Shown: piece by piece, positions 17,958 through 28,804 of the stretch
How positions within the stretch are numbered: the first letter of the stretch is position 1
How the letters are laid out: the number at the start of each line of letters is the position of its first letter
Source of the DNA: Chara braunii
Taxonomy: Eukaryota > Streptophyta > Charophyceae > Charales > Characeae
DNA: 30,211 nucleotides
Direction of reading: 5' to 3'
Assembly: GCA_003427395.1 (NCBI GenBank)
Contig: BFEA01000447.1
Span: 145,617 to 175,827, forward strand
The notes under the pieces: generated by a model
Seen by the model: only the letters and a program-made list of their open reading frames with translations
The model's database searches: none
Told to the model about the DNA's origin: nothing
Translations under genes and position numbers: made by a program

Positions 17958-18475
17958 TTTCAGTAGCCGGCTCCCTCCGACCCCTTCCCCTCCAGCTAAG
18001 CTACGAGTCAGGGATAGTAGTTCGGTCTTCCGTGGAGTTTCTACCACTAAGTGTTGTCGATAGTGGCGCTGGCCGAAAAGGACGAGCAAGCGCCTCAAAC
18101 TCAAGGCCGGCGGGCGCAGAAAACAGGCGGGGGGGGGGGGCAGCGGCCTACCTCGAGACAAGGAGCGCAGAGTTACGGGGGAGGCGCAGGACAGGCATCG
18201 AAGAGAAAAGACAGGAACGGAGCNGCAGTCTGAAAATCATGAATGGTCCTGAAGTGGTGAAAGGTCCGAAGACCATGAAAACCACCCTTCACCACTTGAG
18301 GATGCGGCCTGCCTAAACAAGTGGTTTTCAGGGTCTTCGAAGCTTTCACCACGTCACGACCATTTAGGATTTTCAGACCTGAATGGTCCTGAAGTGATGA
18401 AAGGTCCGAAGACCCTGAAAACCACCTGTTTAGGCAGGCTGCATCCTGAAGTGGTGAAGGGGGTCCTGAAGTGGT

Positions 18476-18868
18476 GATGAAAAATACGATTGTTGTTAAC
18501 CTTCTCTCTGGTGGGACCTTTTGAGGGAGTACCGTCCGTTCCCCGCCATCAGCGGCGGAGAACCCTCCTCCACTTCGGTCTTCAAAGTTCTCATTTGAAT
18601 ATTTGCTACTACCGCCGGATCTGTACCGGGAAGCCCCCCTAGGCCCATGCTTAGGCCTTGCGACAGGGGAACATGCCCGTAAAGAACCCAAAAAGGGTGG
18701 GTGAGCTCCACCCGAACGGAGCGGGACAGCGGAAACTCTATGGGAAAGGTTCATAGTGGTACTCTGAGCAAAAGGGTTGTCGGACCCTGGTCTGAGCCGC
18801 GGTGGCAATACTGTCTGTAGATCGCATATAGGTATAGCTGGAGGAAAAGTAACTTGAGACGAACTCAT
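18476..18868 (-). CDS. Possible disordered protein N-terminus (duplicate copy)
   Basis: This is the identical second copy, offset by 911 bases, of the frame starting MSSSQVTFPP. It has no independent support because it lies in the tandem duplication that may be an assembly artefact. Confidence 0.2.
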
Positions 18869-19139
18869 TTTCAGTAGCCGGCTCCCTCCGACCCCTTCCC
18901 CTCCAGCTAAGCTACGAGTCAGGGATAGTAGTTCGGTCTTCCGTGGAGTTTCTACCACTAAGTGTTGTCGATAGTGGCGCTGGCCGAAAAGGACGAGCAA
19001 GCGCCTCAAACTCAAGGCCGGCGGGCGCAGAAAACAGGNGGGGGGGGGGGGCAGCGGCCTACCTCGAGACAAGGAGCGCAGAGTTACGGGGGAGGCGCAG
19101 GACAGGCATCGAAGAGAAAAGACAGGAACGGAGCTATCA

Positions 19140-20220
19140 AGAGAAAGCGGAGGTTACGATGGAGATTCCGAAAAGCGGAGTGAACCCGGAGGGGATTTAG
19201 GCCGGGTGCAGGCGCAGAGAAGGAAGAGTGTAGAGATGGCGGGGTGCTGAGTCGGACGAGGGAAGGAGAGCATAACTCTCTCGATCCGTGGCGGAATCGA
19301 GAGAGGTAGGAGACAATCCCGAGGGTTTTGTCCCGGACGAATCCAAAGACAAGGCCAAAATGAGAGGAGAAGGAGTAGGACGGGAGTTATGACGAATATA
19401 GTGCGCAGAGGCTATGGCGGGAGAAGGAAAGGCGAGGAGTGAAGAGTTGAGATATCACTCGAATCTGGGTAGAATCGAGTGGGAGAAAATGATAGAGTAG
19501 CGTATTGAGGCCGGGCGAAATCGATTGCGGAGTTAGTCTTAGTGAAGAATTAGTAAAGAGGGAGGAGTAGATGAAAGGTTAGTGGAGAAAGGTTGCCGGG
19601 AGGATGGCAGAGGGAGCTATGTCGAAGGGAAAAGGGGCGAAGAGTGCATAGCTCGTGTGATTCCCGACGAAATCGAACAAGGGAAAAGGCTATTCCTATG
19701 TTTTAGAGTGGGGCGGGTTCGAATTAGATGTTCGTTTGGGTAGAAAGTTAGTAGATTTAGCGTTAGTAGGGACATGGAGCTGCGTGGAGGTAGTGGGAAC
19801 GAGGACGGAGACGAGTAGAAAGGCTTTGTTTACATTCTCTTTTCAGCGAAAACACGCGGGGATGGCTATGAAGTAGAGGTTTGGAAGGCTGCGAAGTCGA
19901 TGGTAGAGCCGGTTTTCACGATAACGAGGCATTTTTTGTGATACATGAGGCGTGGGCTACGCTCGTGGGAAGGACTGCGACTAGTGTTGGATGAAGGTGA
20001 ATCCAACTGCGGTTTAGTGGAAGGTGCATTCAGACAGTGTTCGTTTACCAGTGGAAGTAGCGCGGACTCAGCCGTGGAGCGGGGAATTTACCTATCGACC
20101 GGAGCGTGGTTCACCCAGTCAAAGAGGAAAGCCACTCCCTAGCGCTCTGTATGCGTGGTCGAAAGACATGAACCTAGCCGCTTTCTAGCGGAAGATTCAC
20201 TCTCTCTGTATATCTCGCTA
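19140..20220. repeat. Tandem repeat of about 180 bp with hairpins (right)
   Basis: Purine-rich on this strand. Inverted repeats recur near 19276-19305 (CTCTCTCGAT/ATCGAGAGAG, 10-bp stem), 19456-19481 (CACTCGA/TCGAGTG) and, decayed, near 19651. The stem bases differ from those of the left array but remain paired. It is related in reverse orientation to 5640-6360, more weakly than the other arm blocks. The upstream flank of the right LTR begins at its end. Confidence 0.55.
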
Positions 20221-20422
20221 TGTTTGACTGAGTGTGTTGCATGTATTCTATGTTAATTCTGGGTTTGACTTCAGGATAAAAACCAGACTTAAATAAAGGA
20301 ATGTGTGCAAAATTTCAGCTTCAGTTTTGTTGTTTGACTGAAAGTTGATCGTAAAAAGGGAATGCATCTGGGGAAAGGTTGGGAGGAAGGCAGTATTGCA
20401 TTAAAGTTGACTGGGTCAATAA

Positions 20423-21325
20423 GGCTGGGAAGTCTCCATAAGTTTGGGGAGACCCAGTGCTGTGTTTTATTTTGGATTGCTTGAAGCATCAGACCATTTC
20501 ATAAGTTTGGGTGGTCTGATTGCTCTGGAGGCTGGGAAGTCCCTATAAGTTTGGGGAGACCCAGTGCTATGGAATTGCATGGAGAGTCAGACCATTCTAT
20601 AAGTTTAGGTGGTCTGGTTGCTTTGACGTGCGGGGGTTTAACTGTGATTGATTTTTCAGGAGCCAAGCATATTTCTGTAAGTTCAGGTGGCTTGGTTGCC
20701 TTGTTTATTTGGGCTTTCTCAGTTTCTTTGGTTCTGAACGAGGAGATCTGAGTCATTCTATAAGTTTAGGTGGTTCAGCCTCTTCCTACTTCTATTCTGA
20801 GGGAGTAACTTTAGCAGAGAGTCAGGCTATTTCATAAGTTTGAGTGGCTTCGATTCCATGTCACGCACAGATTGGATCAGAGAGCAACGAATCAGACAGA
20901 GGACCAGACATGTCCCATAAGTTTGGGTGGTCTGACCCAATGCCTCGCACATGTTGGAACCCGAAGGCTATAATTTGGCTATACTATACTACTATTTTTA
21001 TCTATGAACAGGCTAGTCAGACAGAGTCCCATAAGTTTGGGTGGCCTGGCTATAGCCCTATCACGAACTGAAGAGAGTATGAACTAAGAATAAACTGATA
21101 GTGAGAAAAGGCAGGCCGGACCTTGAACTAAGTTGATCAATTCAGTTATAAGCTACCTCAAAAGACTAAGTGCAGACAATTATATAAAGATGGGATATTT
21201 AAACAGTTCAGGGCGACTAGGGTGACCTAGTCATATGTTCAAAGAAGAGAAAAGTAGTTGTGCCCTCTGTTTTGTGTATACTCAATGGCTAAGTTAGGCA
21301 TGTCCCATAAGTTTGAGTTGCCCTT
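20423..21325 (+). repeat. Array of hairpins with conserved loop core (right LTR)
   Basis: The core CATAAGTTTGGG and close variants recur near 20440, 20503, 20546, 20600, 20678, 20762, 20835, 20922, 21033 and 21310. Stems around successive copies are GTCTCC/GGAGAC (with an outer CTGG/CCAG), ATCAGACCA/TGGTCTGAT, CTGGG/CCCAG, CAGACCA/TGGTCTG, AGCCAAGC/GCTTGGTT (one G-U), CTGAGTCA/TGGTTCAG (two G-U), CAGAC/GTCTG, and GGCTA plus GTCAG paired with CTGGC plus TAGCC around a 2-base bulge. Stem sequence varies while pairing persists. The transcribed strand would be plus if the LTR is read in its own direction. Confidence 0.85.
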
Positions 21326-21639
21326 ACTTTATGCCTTATGTAAGCTGGGTATAAAGGGTTAAATCATTGAGAGAGTATGAACTATTGTTTGTTCAGGTTA
21401 ACTTGGGATGGTGAGAGTACTTACCTTTGTGGTTTGGCCTGCATGTGACTAAATGAGGCTACTACTTAGTCTGAGTTTCAATTTGATAGGTAGTTGTCTT
21501 AGTTGCTCGCCACGTGCTAGAGCCATATGAGTTAGTTTCAATTCCTGCATTTTGTGAGTTAAGTTTATTTTTACTTAGGTCAATTTCTGCATTTTCTGGG
21601 ATCTTTTATTTATATTTGGTCTTTTATAAATCTTGGTAA

Positions 21640-22190
21640 GCCACTTTCTTTACGGGAAGCGCTGTCGAAATTTCTATAAAACCAAAGAGTTAGTCATATT
21701 TTGTATTTTCAAAGTTCAGTTTGTCTAACTTTTGTATATGACTTAGTAAAAATCTTGAGAGTCTCATTTTTTAAAGGGAGTGCTGCCCGAATTTTTGCTA
21801 ATTCAGGGAGTTAGATAAAATTAGACCCTAGGAAGTCAAAGTCATTTTTATATTCTGAACTTGGCTTTGTATAAATTTTGGTAAGTTACTTTCTCTACGG
21901 GAACCGTTGTCGAATTTTTTGCAAATCCAATGGGTTAGTCAAATTTGACTTTTCAAAAGTTCAACTTGTCTGATTTATATATATATGTATTAATAACAAT
22001 CTGGGAAGTCTCATTTTCTAAAGGGAGTGTTGCCCAAATTTTTGTTAATTCGGGGAGTTAGACAAAATTTGACTTTGAAAGGTTGAATTTTATTTTTGTT
22101 TTCATATTTAGGCTGATATAAATTATGGAAGGGCATTTTTTCTACGGGAAACGCTGCCGAAATTTTTCTAGTTTAGAGGAGTTAGATTAT
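21640..22190 (+). repeat. Alternating A/B tandem repeat inside LTR (right, five units)
   Basis: Units near 21650, 21772, 21897, 22018 and 22144 alternate ACGGGAAGCGCTGTCGAAAT (A) and AAGGGAGTGCTGCCCGAAT (B). Number and phase match the left LTR, so the array existed before the two LTRs diverged. Confidence 0.85.
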
Positions 22191-22201
22191 ATTTCGACAG
22201 T

Positions 22202-22219
22202 TGGCGACTCTGACGGTCC
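22202..22219 (+). promoter_or_regulatory. Primer-binding-site-like sequence (right LTR)
   Basis: TGGCGACTCTGACGGTCC starts two bases after the CA end of the LTR. The TGG start fits a tRNA 3'-CCA, and the TGGCGACTC form is like plant Tat/Ogre sites. The cognate tRNA cannot be fixed without a tRNA set from the organism. Confidence 0.6.
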
Positions 22220-22795
22220 ACCCTAGATAGGGAGGATGCTGTCAAAAGTCTACCTTTTTTTTGGGGCACGTGCGCAGAGATAGACTAGGCTTAGTTATTA
22301 GGAGGATTTCTGTAAGAACGTGATATGAAGATTATTCCTTGTGCACTTATAAACTTAGCTTGGACGTTGACCTGTTTTGTGTTACAGGTCCTTCATTGAA
22401 CGGTTCGATTCATGATTTTTGGATAGATTCAGCTTGATCCCACAAGGATCACATTCTGTTATCACTGATAACAGGTCGGTTGCCGATTCGTCGAATTACG
22501 ACTCATCTCCAATCCATCCTCAATACCCAACCTAAAAGGTTTTAGCCCTAGTGATTTTATTGTTTTGTTAAGGTTTCACCCGGACTTTTATTGAATGACC
22601 ATTTGAAAAAAGGTACTAAGTATTGAATTATGGTTGGTTGGGCAGGAGACAGGGGCTTGCATGGCTAAAGCGAGGGGTATGAGTGTAGAGGTTGGTTGAA
22701 GTTGACTCTTTGTAGTGCGTGAACTTTTTGTTTGACTCTTTGATGTGATTGCAGGTATGTATGGTGGTTCGGATTTGGATTGGTCTGCCTCTGAT
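22220..22795 (+). mobile_element. LTR-retrotransposon leader, truncated (right copy)
   Basis: It is colinear with the left leader, including the palindrome CTGTTATCACTGATAACAG at 22456-22474 and the preceding GATCC/GGATC hairpin. Homology with the left arm ends near 22795, just before a TA microsatellite. Left-arm homology resumes only at about 28165. Confidence 0.6.
22456..22474. promoter_or_regulatory. 19-bp palindrome in retroelement leader (right)
   Basis: CTGTTATCACTGATAACAG is the partner of the left palindrome at 1931-1949. It is fully conserved except for the central base, while the flanks have many changes. Confidence 0.5.
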
Positions 22796-22863
22796 CATAC
22801 ATATATATATGGTCGTGAGGAGTCTCACTGTGACTGTGAGAAGTGATCGACAAATACTTATTC

Positions 22864-22866
<3 letters not shown>

Positions 22867-22902
<36 letters not shown>

Positions 22903-22914
22903 TATAAATATATG
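22867..22914. repeat. TA microsatellite
   Basis: A (TA)n tract with a few AAA interruptions near its end. It lies about 70 bases beyond the point where arm homology is lost. Confidence 0.95.
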
Positions 22915-24027
22915 TGCACCTATGTTGGGTGTTCGCATGGCCTAAGGGGCCAGCATATTAAGGGTTGAATAGGGGTTGAGGTTGAGAAAAGGCAGGAAAC
23001 CCCCTCCATTTGATTGTATACTTTTTTATTTCTTAGTCGGACGTTGGTCCTAGGCCGGGATTCGAGGTCCTTGTCCAGGACATCCCAGGCCCTAGACTCT
23101 GCATGAAAGGAATTTTCCCCTGCGCAGAGCCTATTTGCCCTGCCTGCCGAGACATTCAGGCCAAAGGCCGGAGGCGTCGCGGCGGTCGCATGGCTATTCC
23201 TTCAGCCGTGCAATATCGTGAGGGATTAGACCATCACGATACTTCGAGTCTGACACTTGAGTGTCATAAGCGGTACTCGGATCCACGAGGGACCGCATGA
23301 TTATGGGCACTACATAGTACGCCATCTTCGCGACTGTTTGCGCACGCTCACATTGCTACTCGATATGAATAGGCTCTACGTCCGTGCGGTTTTAAACTAA
23401 GTCTCGGGCGCAATGCCTATCTGATTTCCGCATCATAATGTTATGGGATGACTACCGAGGGACTAGGAGTGTTGTCGAGTTGTTTGTTTTGTGTCGTTTC
23501 GTGTATGTGTGTGTATGTGTGTGTATGCGTGTTTTTTCTTTTTATGTTCTATAGTGGTGTGTGCGTAGAGCGTGGGATGCGTCCTAGTCGACCGGCGACG
23601 AATCTCGGTTGGGACCTCAGCCCCCCAAGATGTCGGTTTCACGTACGGGTCCGATAGAGGCATAATATTGCGCGTGCCCCCTATGCTACAGCGAACGAGA
23701 AACGCCCTCGACTGGTCCACCTCTGCGATCGCAGCTGATTAGCTTCCGTACTGTGGACTGGTAGCTCGGCGGGGATACGCCCACCGAAGGGAAGTGACAG
23801 CTCCCGTAAGGTGGAGGTAAGTCGTGCCTCGCGTAGGCCCTATCCTGTCGTAAGGGCTCGCGAGAGGTATGGCTGGCGCACTCGGCCGGAGCGACTTTCG
23901 AAAGCTCCATGTATATTCGCAATGAGGACTTAGACCAACTCCTACGTGACGCGGCCGGGAAGGTCCCGCGCTGCCTTGTGCGGTGTTGGACCGATGCGCT
24001 CGACAACGGTGATTCTCCACATGTAGT
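22915..24027. other. Unassigned insert, locally GC-richer, with weak coding frames
   Basis: It is not shared with the left arm. Plus-strand frames look mildly protein-like: 23103-23300 includes CAEPICPACRDIQAKGRRRRGGR, Cys pairs followed by a basic run, and about 23836-24036 reads SSMYIRNEDLDQLLRDAAGK then RCLVRCWTDALDNGD. The second is preceded by another frame after a one-base shift. Minus-strand frames of 106 and 146 codons overlap the same interval and are probably shadows. A GT tract lies at 23500-23535. No family is recognised. Confidence 0.3.
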
Positions 24028-24190
24028 GGTGGTTTAAACCGCCAGTACCTTTCCCAACCAAAAAACGAATACCCGTCGGTTAAATCAGAGGTCAGCCTCG
24101 AGCATGCGCACCTGTCCGACACATCCCGAATCCTTGGCGCACAGGGTCTGTGGCCAATGGCAGGGAAAGGTACTGGCAATTTAAACCACC
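24028..24190. mobile_element. MITE-like element, 163 bp, with 28-bp terminal inverted repeats
   Basis: GGTGGTTTAAACCGCCAGTA… (24028-24055) and its complement (24163-24190) match at 26 of 28 bases around a 107-base interior. AGT flanks both ends, which may be a 3-bp target duplication. No protein is encoded. The upstream plus-strand frame ends at the TAA inside the left terminal repeat. Confidence 0.6.
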
Positions 24191-24988
24191 AGTACTTTAT
24201 CCAACTATCGGTCGTGGAAAAAAGAAGAGTATAAATGTTTCTTGTTTGATGAACTTGGGCGCTGCTGTAGTGGCCCGTACGTTTCCTAAAATTGTGGCTT
24301 GATAACGGGCACGACTTTATGAAGTACTGGTGGTAAGCAATTAGACAGGATATTCTCTAGGAGTGGCAAAAAAGGTTTTTAGGGCTAAGTCAATAAGGGC
24401 AGGAGTTGTTTGGTTTAGAAAGCATTGGGCTCCAAATGCCGACAAGGATGAAGGTGAGCATGACGGATGAGATAAACGATTAAAACGAGTGCAGCATGAC
24501 TGCAACTATACGTAGTGCTAGTGAAGGACGATGCTACGTCTCACTATGATCCTTTACACAGACCGCACTGCGACTTTGGCGTTAATTTGTTGCCACATCG
24601 GAGTTACGACAATTATGTCGAAGGTATCGGAATAGTAGCAAGCTGGCATATGCAAATGTCACTGCTGTGCGTGTAAACGAAATAATTCGGATGATCAAAT
24701 GATGGTAGGATCATGTAGCACGATATGGAGGATTACGTCACATAGCAATGTCACAACAACACACACGAATATGAAAATATAAGAATACGATATTATAAGT
24801 GAGGGTGGGCAAGGGTGACACTGGGTTTGTTGGACTACGAGGGGGAGGGAAAAGGTCGGGGGGAAGCGGGCGATGACTGGGTACAACGGGGAGTTTCCTA
24901 ACCGTTCGCACCTAACGTTCTTTCTTTTCCTTCATGTTATGCTTGCCAACAATAAGCAACCAAATTGGTACCCCCCAGAATAAAAGGG
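24191..24988. other. No gene recognised
   Basis: Mixed-composition sequence runs up to the LINE poly(A) end. The phrase AGTACTGGTGGTAAGC near 24324 echoes the terminal repeat of the MITE-like element. I see no coding frame that I would support. Confidence 0.4.
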
Positions 24989-27355
24989 TTTTTTTTTTTT
25001 TTTTTTTTTTTTTTAGACGTAGTAGGTGGGGTGATATGAGCAGCCCCCTCTACTCCTGACTGTATTGGTCACTCCATCTATTGGTGGGGAGCTGCACCTG
25101 CTGGAAAACGGGTCCAACGGCCCACTGAGAACAATGAGAACACAGTACATGACCGGTGAGTGTTAATGGGGCCTCTTCACCCAGAATTAGGCACCAGATC
25201 CTCTTACTTTTTCTAGCCCTTCTCTTTTGTTGTATACACGTTTTAACACGCCTCTTCATGACAATACCAAGAAATAGGAACCATTGCTCCTTCTAACAAT
25301 TGCACAGGCTCAGAGAACTCAGCCAAGGAACGCATGGGGATAGAGGGATCCACTTCACACCAATCGTTAAAAATGATTTGGTAGTTTCTTCTGATCTCTT
25401 CTCCTCCTAACTCAGACTGACCCTTAAACTTGAATTCCACCTTTTCCTAATTTCCCCCCGTCTTTCCCTCCAAGCCAATCATTGCTCAAGTTTTTAATAT
25501 GTTCCAAATTTCACTTCTTCTGGAAAAATGCTGGATTTTGCTCTTTGTGTGTTCCCATACAGTAATGATACATGTCTGGATTTGTTATTTAATGCTTTCC
25601 GTAAATTATTGACCACCAAGTCTAGCTCCGTCCCACTCATAGGTACACCGTACACCTTCTTCTCCAGATAGCCCATAGAAGTATTCTTCTTCCCAGGATA
25701 TAAAGATCTTGTGAAAAAACATCATAGGGGTCAGTAGCCCGAGCCTCAAACAAAATGGGTTTTCATCCCCATGACCATTGAAACTTTGAGCCTAGGTGGT
25801 CCCTAATGCGGTCCCACCATCTCCCCAACCAAATGGACCTAGGACATTGAAGAAAGATGTGTTCAATGGTCTCAGGGATTTTTTGCTTGGAAAGGTAGAC
25901 TTACAAAATTTACACCATGGTTGAGGTTTTATTTATCATCGTTGGTAGGAAGACATCTGTGTAAGATTTGTCATTGAAGTGACTCTATCTTCGCAGGCTT
26001 GCATCTTTTTGTGTTGAACCACTTAATATGTTTCAATTCTCTTTTATCCAAATTGAGTTGATTCATCCATCTGCGTCCTTGAACTTTATTTTGGGTCTGA
26101 ACATTCTGTACGTGAATTTAACTAAGAGGCTATGCAGGGATCTAGTATAGTTTCTTTTGCCCATCATTTGAGTCCCCACTTCCAATTCTCCGGATCTAGT
26201 GGAAGGTGGAATATTAGAGTATCCGACTTGAACGCAAGCCAGATATTTTTGGTTTGTAGAACCCTGATTCTGAATATTTGGCCATCTTAAACCGATCGAA
26301 TTTTACTAGGTAATATGGGGATTATCGTATGATCCTCCTCAAGATAAAAAAGGATTACCAAGATCTCCCCATTGGTTCTTTGATAAGAGTTTTTTCAACT
26401 TCTTTGGCACAGTCATTAAACGCGACCCATTCATTTTCCTTAATTTTGGAACCCTTTATGGGAATGCGTAGCCAATCCATAGGTATAAGTTTTATTATCT
26501 TATGCAGTGCTGCCTCATTGTGATGACAATGTTTCAACCTCTCTTGCATCATCTAGGACGAGATCCAATCATTGGTTTCCCTATCCCAAATGTCTCTAAT
26601 TCCAATTATGCCTTTTTTAATCCAACTCTTTCAAGGGGATTCAGTGCAATGAAGGGTAAACCCTTGTAAGTCCTTGATCCAAGGGTTGTTTAATAGAGGT
26701 TGTTGAATAGAGGTTGTTGATATATCTCTTTTCATCTATTGGGAGCCTGAGAGATCTTATCAGTAAAGGGTAACTTTGTCTAAGATTTGAGGTTTGTAAT
26801 CTAGAATGGGTCATTTATATTATCTTGCCTTACAACCTCTCTATTATTGTTCTCTTCAGTATCTTGATCTTTTGTTGTTCCTTTAGGTAAAGGCCGGGAG
26901 CGATTTTCAATCCACATTATAAGGTCAATTACCTCACTAGTGGGAGGAGCGAGCCTTGTGATCTGTTCCCATACCAAGGCACTCCAAGCTGTTTGAGGGT
27001 TAAAAAAATTTATATATAATCCCTTGTATAGAGAGGGTCATTACTTATGTCGAAGGATCGACAATTCCTAGCCCCCTTCTAGCTTTAGGTTGGATGAGTG
27101 TTGACCACGCCACTCTGCTAATTACATTTTCACATTCATGATTTCCCCTCCATATGAAGGCTCCAAGTTGTTGCTGGAAAGCTTTGACTGCTGGTTTGTC
27201 CAAGGTCTATATCGCAAATTTGTACCAGATTGAGGCCAATATTACATTATTAATGGCTAGTGCCCGACGAAAAATAGATGTATTTTTGTTTTCTGACAAT
27301 TCTACTTTGGTATTGACATGCATGATAATCCACTCATTATTGGTTGTAGGTTGAA
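24989..27355 (-). pseudogene. LINE ORF2 C-terminal half with 3' UTR and poly(A), decayed
   Basis: On the minus strand, in order: the RT-distal block ALAINNVILASIWYKF near 27270, then LGAFIWRGNHE and WSTLIQPKARRGLGIVD near 27130, the typical LINE sequence after the RT palm. Next come NPQTAWSALVWEQI near 26990 and ESLQ(W-equivalent stop)QILHRCLPTND near 25960. The RT zinc-binding domain (zf-RVT) follows as CKFCK with a frameshift, then PETIEHIFLQCPRSIWLGRWW near 25850. ILLWAIWRRRC lies near 25670. The 3' UTR contains the shared motif at 25079-25117 and ends in 26 A (24989-25014 as T). The 5' part including endonuclease and catalytic box is missing. Many stops and frameshifts show an old, dead copy. 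Confidence 0.88.
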
Positions 27356-27413
27356 TTTTTTGGCGCGGCCGCTAACCGGCCAGGCGAGGTCTGAATTGCA
27401 TTTTTTACTCCGT

Positions 27414-27415
<2 letters not shown>

Positions 27416-27447
<32 letters not shown>

Positions 27448-28130
27448 CCCTTGCGATATCCCTCTATCCCAGCGGTGGTAAGAGAACCGTCAGAATTGAG
27501 GGCTTATCTGTCTGGATGCTCCATCTATTGGTGGGGAGAGGCACCTGCTGGAAACCGGGTCCAGCATCCCATAGATACATCACGTAACACATAAATTGGT
27601 GTTTGTTGAATCCTGGGGCTGTGGTTATTATTGACTCATCCCGGGGCACTGACACCTATATCCCATGGAGCTGCTAATATCACCCTACCCTTCTTAAAAG
27701 CACCCATTATCTATTACCCCAACCCTATTTCAGCAGCCCCCTTATATTGCTATGTTTAATCATTTAGCCTACATTGGTAAAACAACCGACACCACCCCTT
27801 GAGACCTCACCCTATCCTTCTGAGTCAACCAAGTACCTTGTTTCCCTGTCCCCCCAAGCCAATGCAGTACAGGGAGACGTGTGTAGTTGTTACCAACCTG
27901 CAATTTGTTGTTGCACGGGTGGATAATGCCTTGATTTTATTGTCCCATGGAACTGCCGGCAGTCCCCATCACTTTTTTGGAGCGTTTCAACACCCCCCAT
28001 TATTCATTGTTACTACAACTATTCCATTAGAAATCTTTAAATCTTTAAGCCCCTTAAACCTTGTACCCTTTCAGAACCCCTGCAGAAGCCATGCAAAACT
28101 CGTGCTTTGCCACCATTATTGATCCTTGTC
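27416..28130 (-). mobile_element. Second LINE 3' end with poly(A)
   Basis: A 29-base T run (27416-27444) is the poly(A) of another minus-strand copy. About 90 bases inside lies the same 3' motif (27535-27565) found before the other two poly(A) runs. Upstream sequence to about 28130 has no clear ORF2 motif, and its extent is a guess. Between this copy and the previous LINE lie about 60 bases including GCGGCCGC. Confidence 0.55.
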
Positions 28131-28164
28131 CGTCCCTCTTTTCGTAAAGGAAAAAAAAAAGAAA

Positions 28165-28440
28165 AAAAAAGAAATAAAGCCCCCTGCATTGGCCGCGGGG
28201 GGAGGCCGGTGTTCCGCTGCGCGCCGGAATCGGGTTGAAGTTTTAATGCGGGCCGGCAGATGAAGGCGATCGAGGGAGGGGGGGCGTGGAGCGGTGCGCG
28301 TACCGAATTGTTCACAGCGCGCCAGAAAACGAGAGAGCGCACCCACGAGACCCAGCGGCTGCGGGCGTCGATGCGAGGGAAGATCTTGAAGCGCCCACCG
28401 TTGGATAGCAAGGAAGTATCGTTTTGTGGCCCGCCCTTTT
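28165..28440. repeat. Arm block B (right): GC-rich conserved block
   Basis: Reverse complement of about 1360-1610. The segment 28298-28380 aligns to 1398-1475 at about 87 percent. It resumes the left-right homology after the 5.4-kb insert. Frames across it on both strands are not conserved and are not called. Confidence 0.75.
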
Positions 28441-28680
28441 TTTTTTCTTTTTTTTTTCGGTCGGTTTTCTTTTTATTTCCTTCTTTTTTTTTCTTTTTTC
28501 CGTTTCTCTTTTATTTTTCCCTCCTTTTCTTTCTTATTTTCATCTGTGTTTTTGGCCGCATCTTTTTCTTTTTTGGGCATTTTCGGCAGTTTCTATTTCC
28601 TTTTTGGTATTTTTGTGCGGGCGGCGACAAAACAAAAGAGGCGGCTTGGGTGGGGAAACGAAAAAAAAGAAAAGGCGGAG
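28437..28680. repeat. T-rich stretch of block B (right)
   Basis: T/C-rich sequence corresponding to the A-rich stretch at 1186-1356 on the other strand. Long Phe/Leu/Ser frames here come from composition. Confidence 0.6.
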
Positions 28681-28734
28681 GGCCCGCCCGCCCACCCATG
28701 CACGCACCCACACACCCCCGCCCGCCCGCCCACC

Positions 28735-28770
<36 letters not shown>
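28680..28770. repeat. CA microsatellite and CCCGC/CCCAC tract
   Basis: (CA)n at 28738-28768 is preceded by CGCCCGCCCACCCAC units. It is the complement-strand equivalent of the GT/GGGGT tract at 893-1130. Confidence 0.9.
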
Positions 28771-28804
28771 TATAGGTTAGTATTAGTATTTGAAGCTTGC
28801 TCAC

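Larger units (their letters stand above)
17314..19133. repeat. 911-bp tandem duplication with an N at the junction
   Basis: The sequence from 17314 recurs from 18225 with an offset of 911, without differences that I could find over the length, apart from an N at 19039 (C at 18128 in the first copy). Another N (18224) lies exactly at the junction. This is far less diverged than anything else duplicated in the window. It is either a very recent duplication or an assembly error at a contig or consensus join. Confidence 0.9.
20221..22199 (+). mobile_element. Long terminal repeat, about 1.98 kb (right copy)
   Basis: It begins TGTTTGACTGAG at 20221 and ends …CGACA at 22199, followed two bases later by a primer-binding-site-like sequence. 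It is the inverted homologue of 2203-4095, with insertions and deletions. It contains the hairpin-core array (20423-21325) and the five-unit A/B tandem array (21640-22190). No downstream gag or pol and no second LTR in the same orientation are seen. Confidence 0.65.

Noticed and set aside
23686-24179. Minus-strand frames of 106 and 146 codons
   Set aside because: They overlap a more protein-like plus-strand frame, have no motif and run through the MITE-like terminal repeats.
28260-28804. Phe-rich frames of 97-171 codons
   Set aside because: They come from the T-rich and CA-repeat tract and are not conserved on the left.
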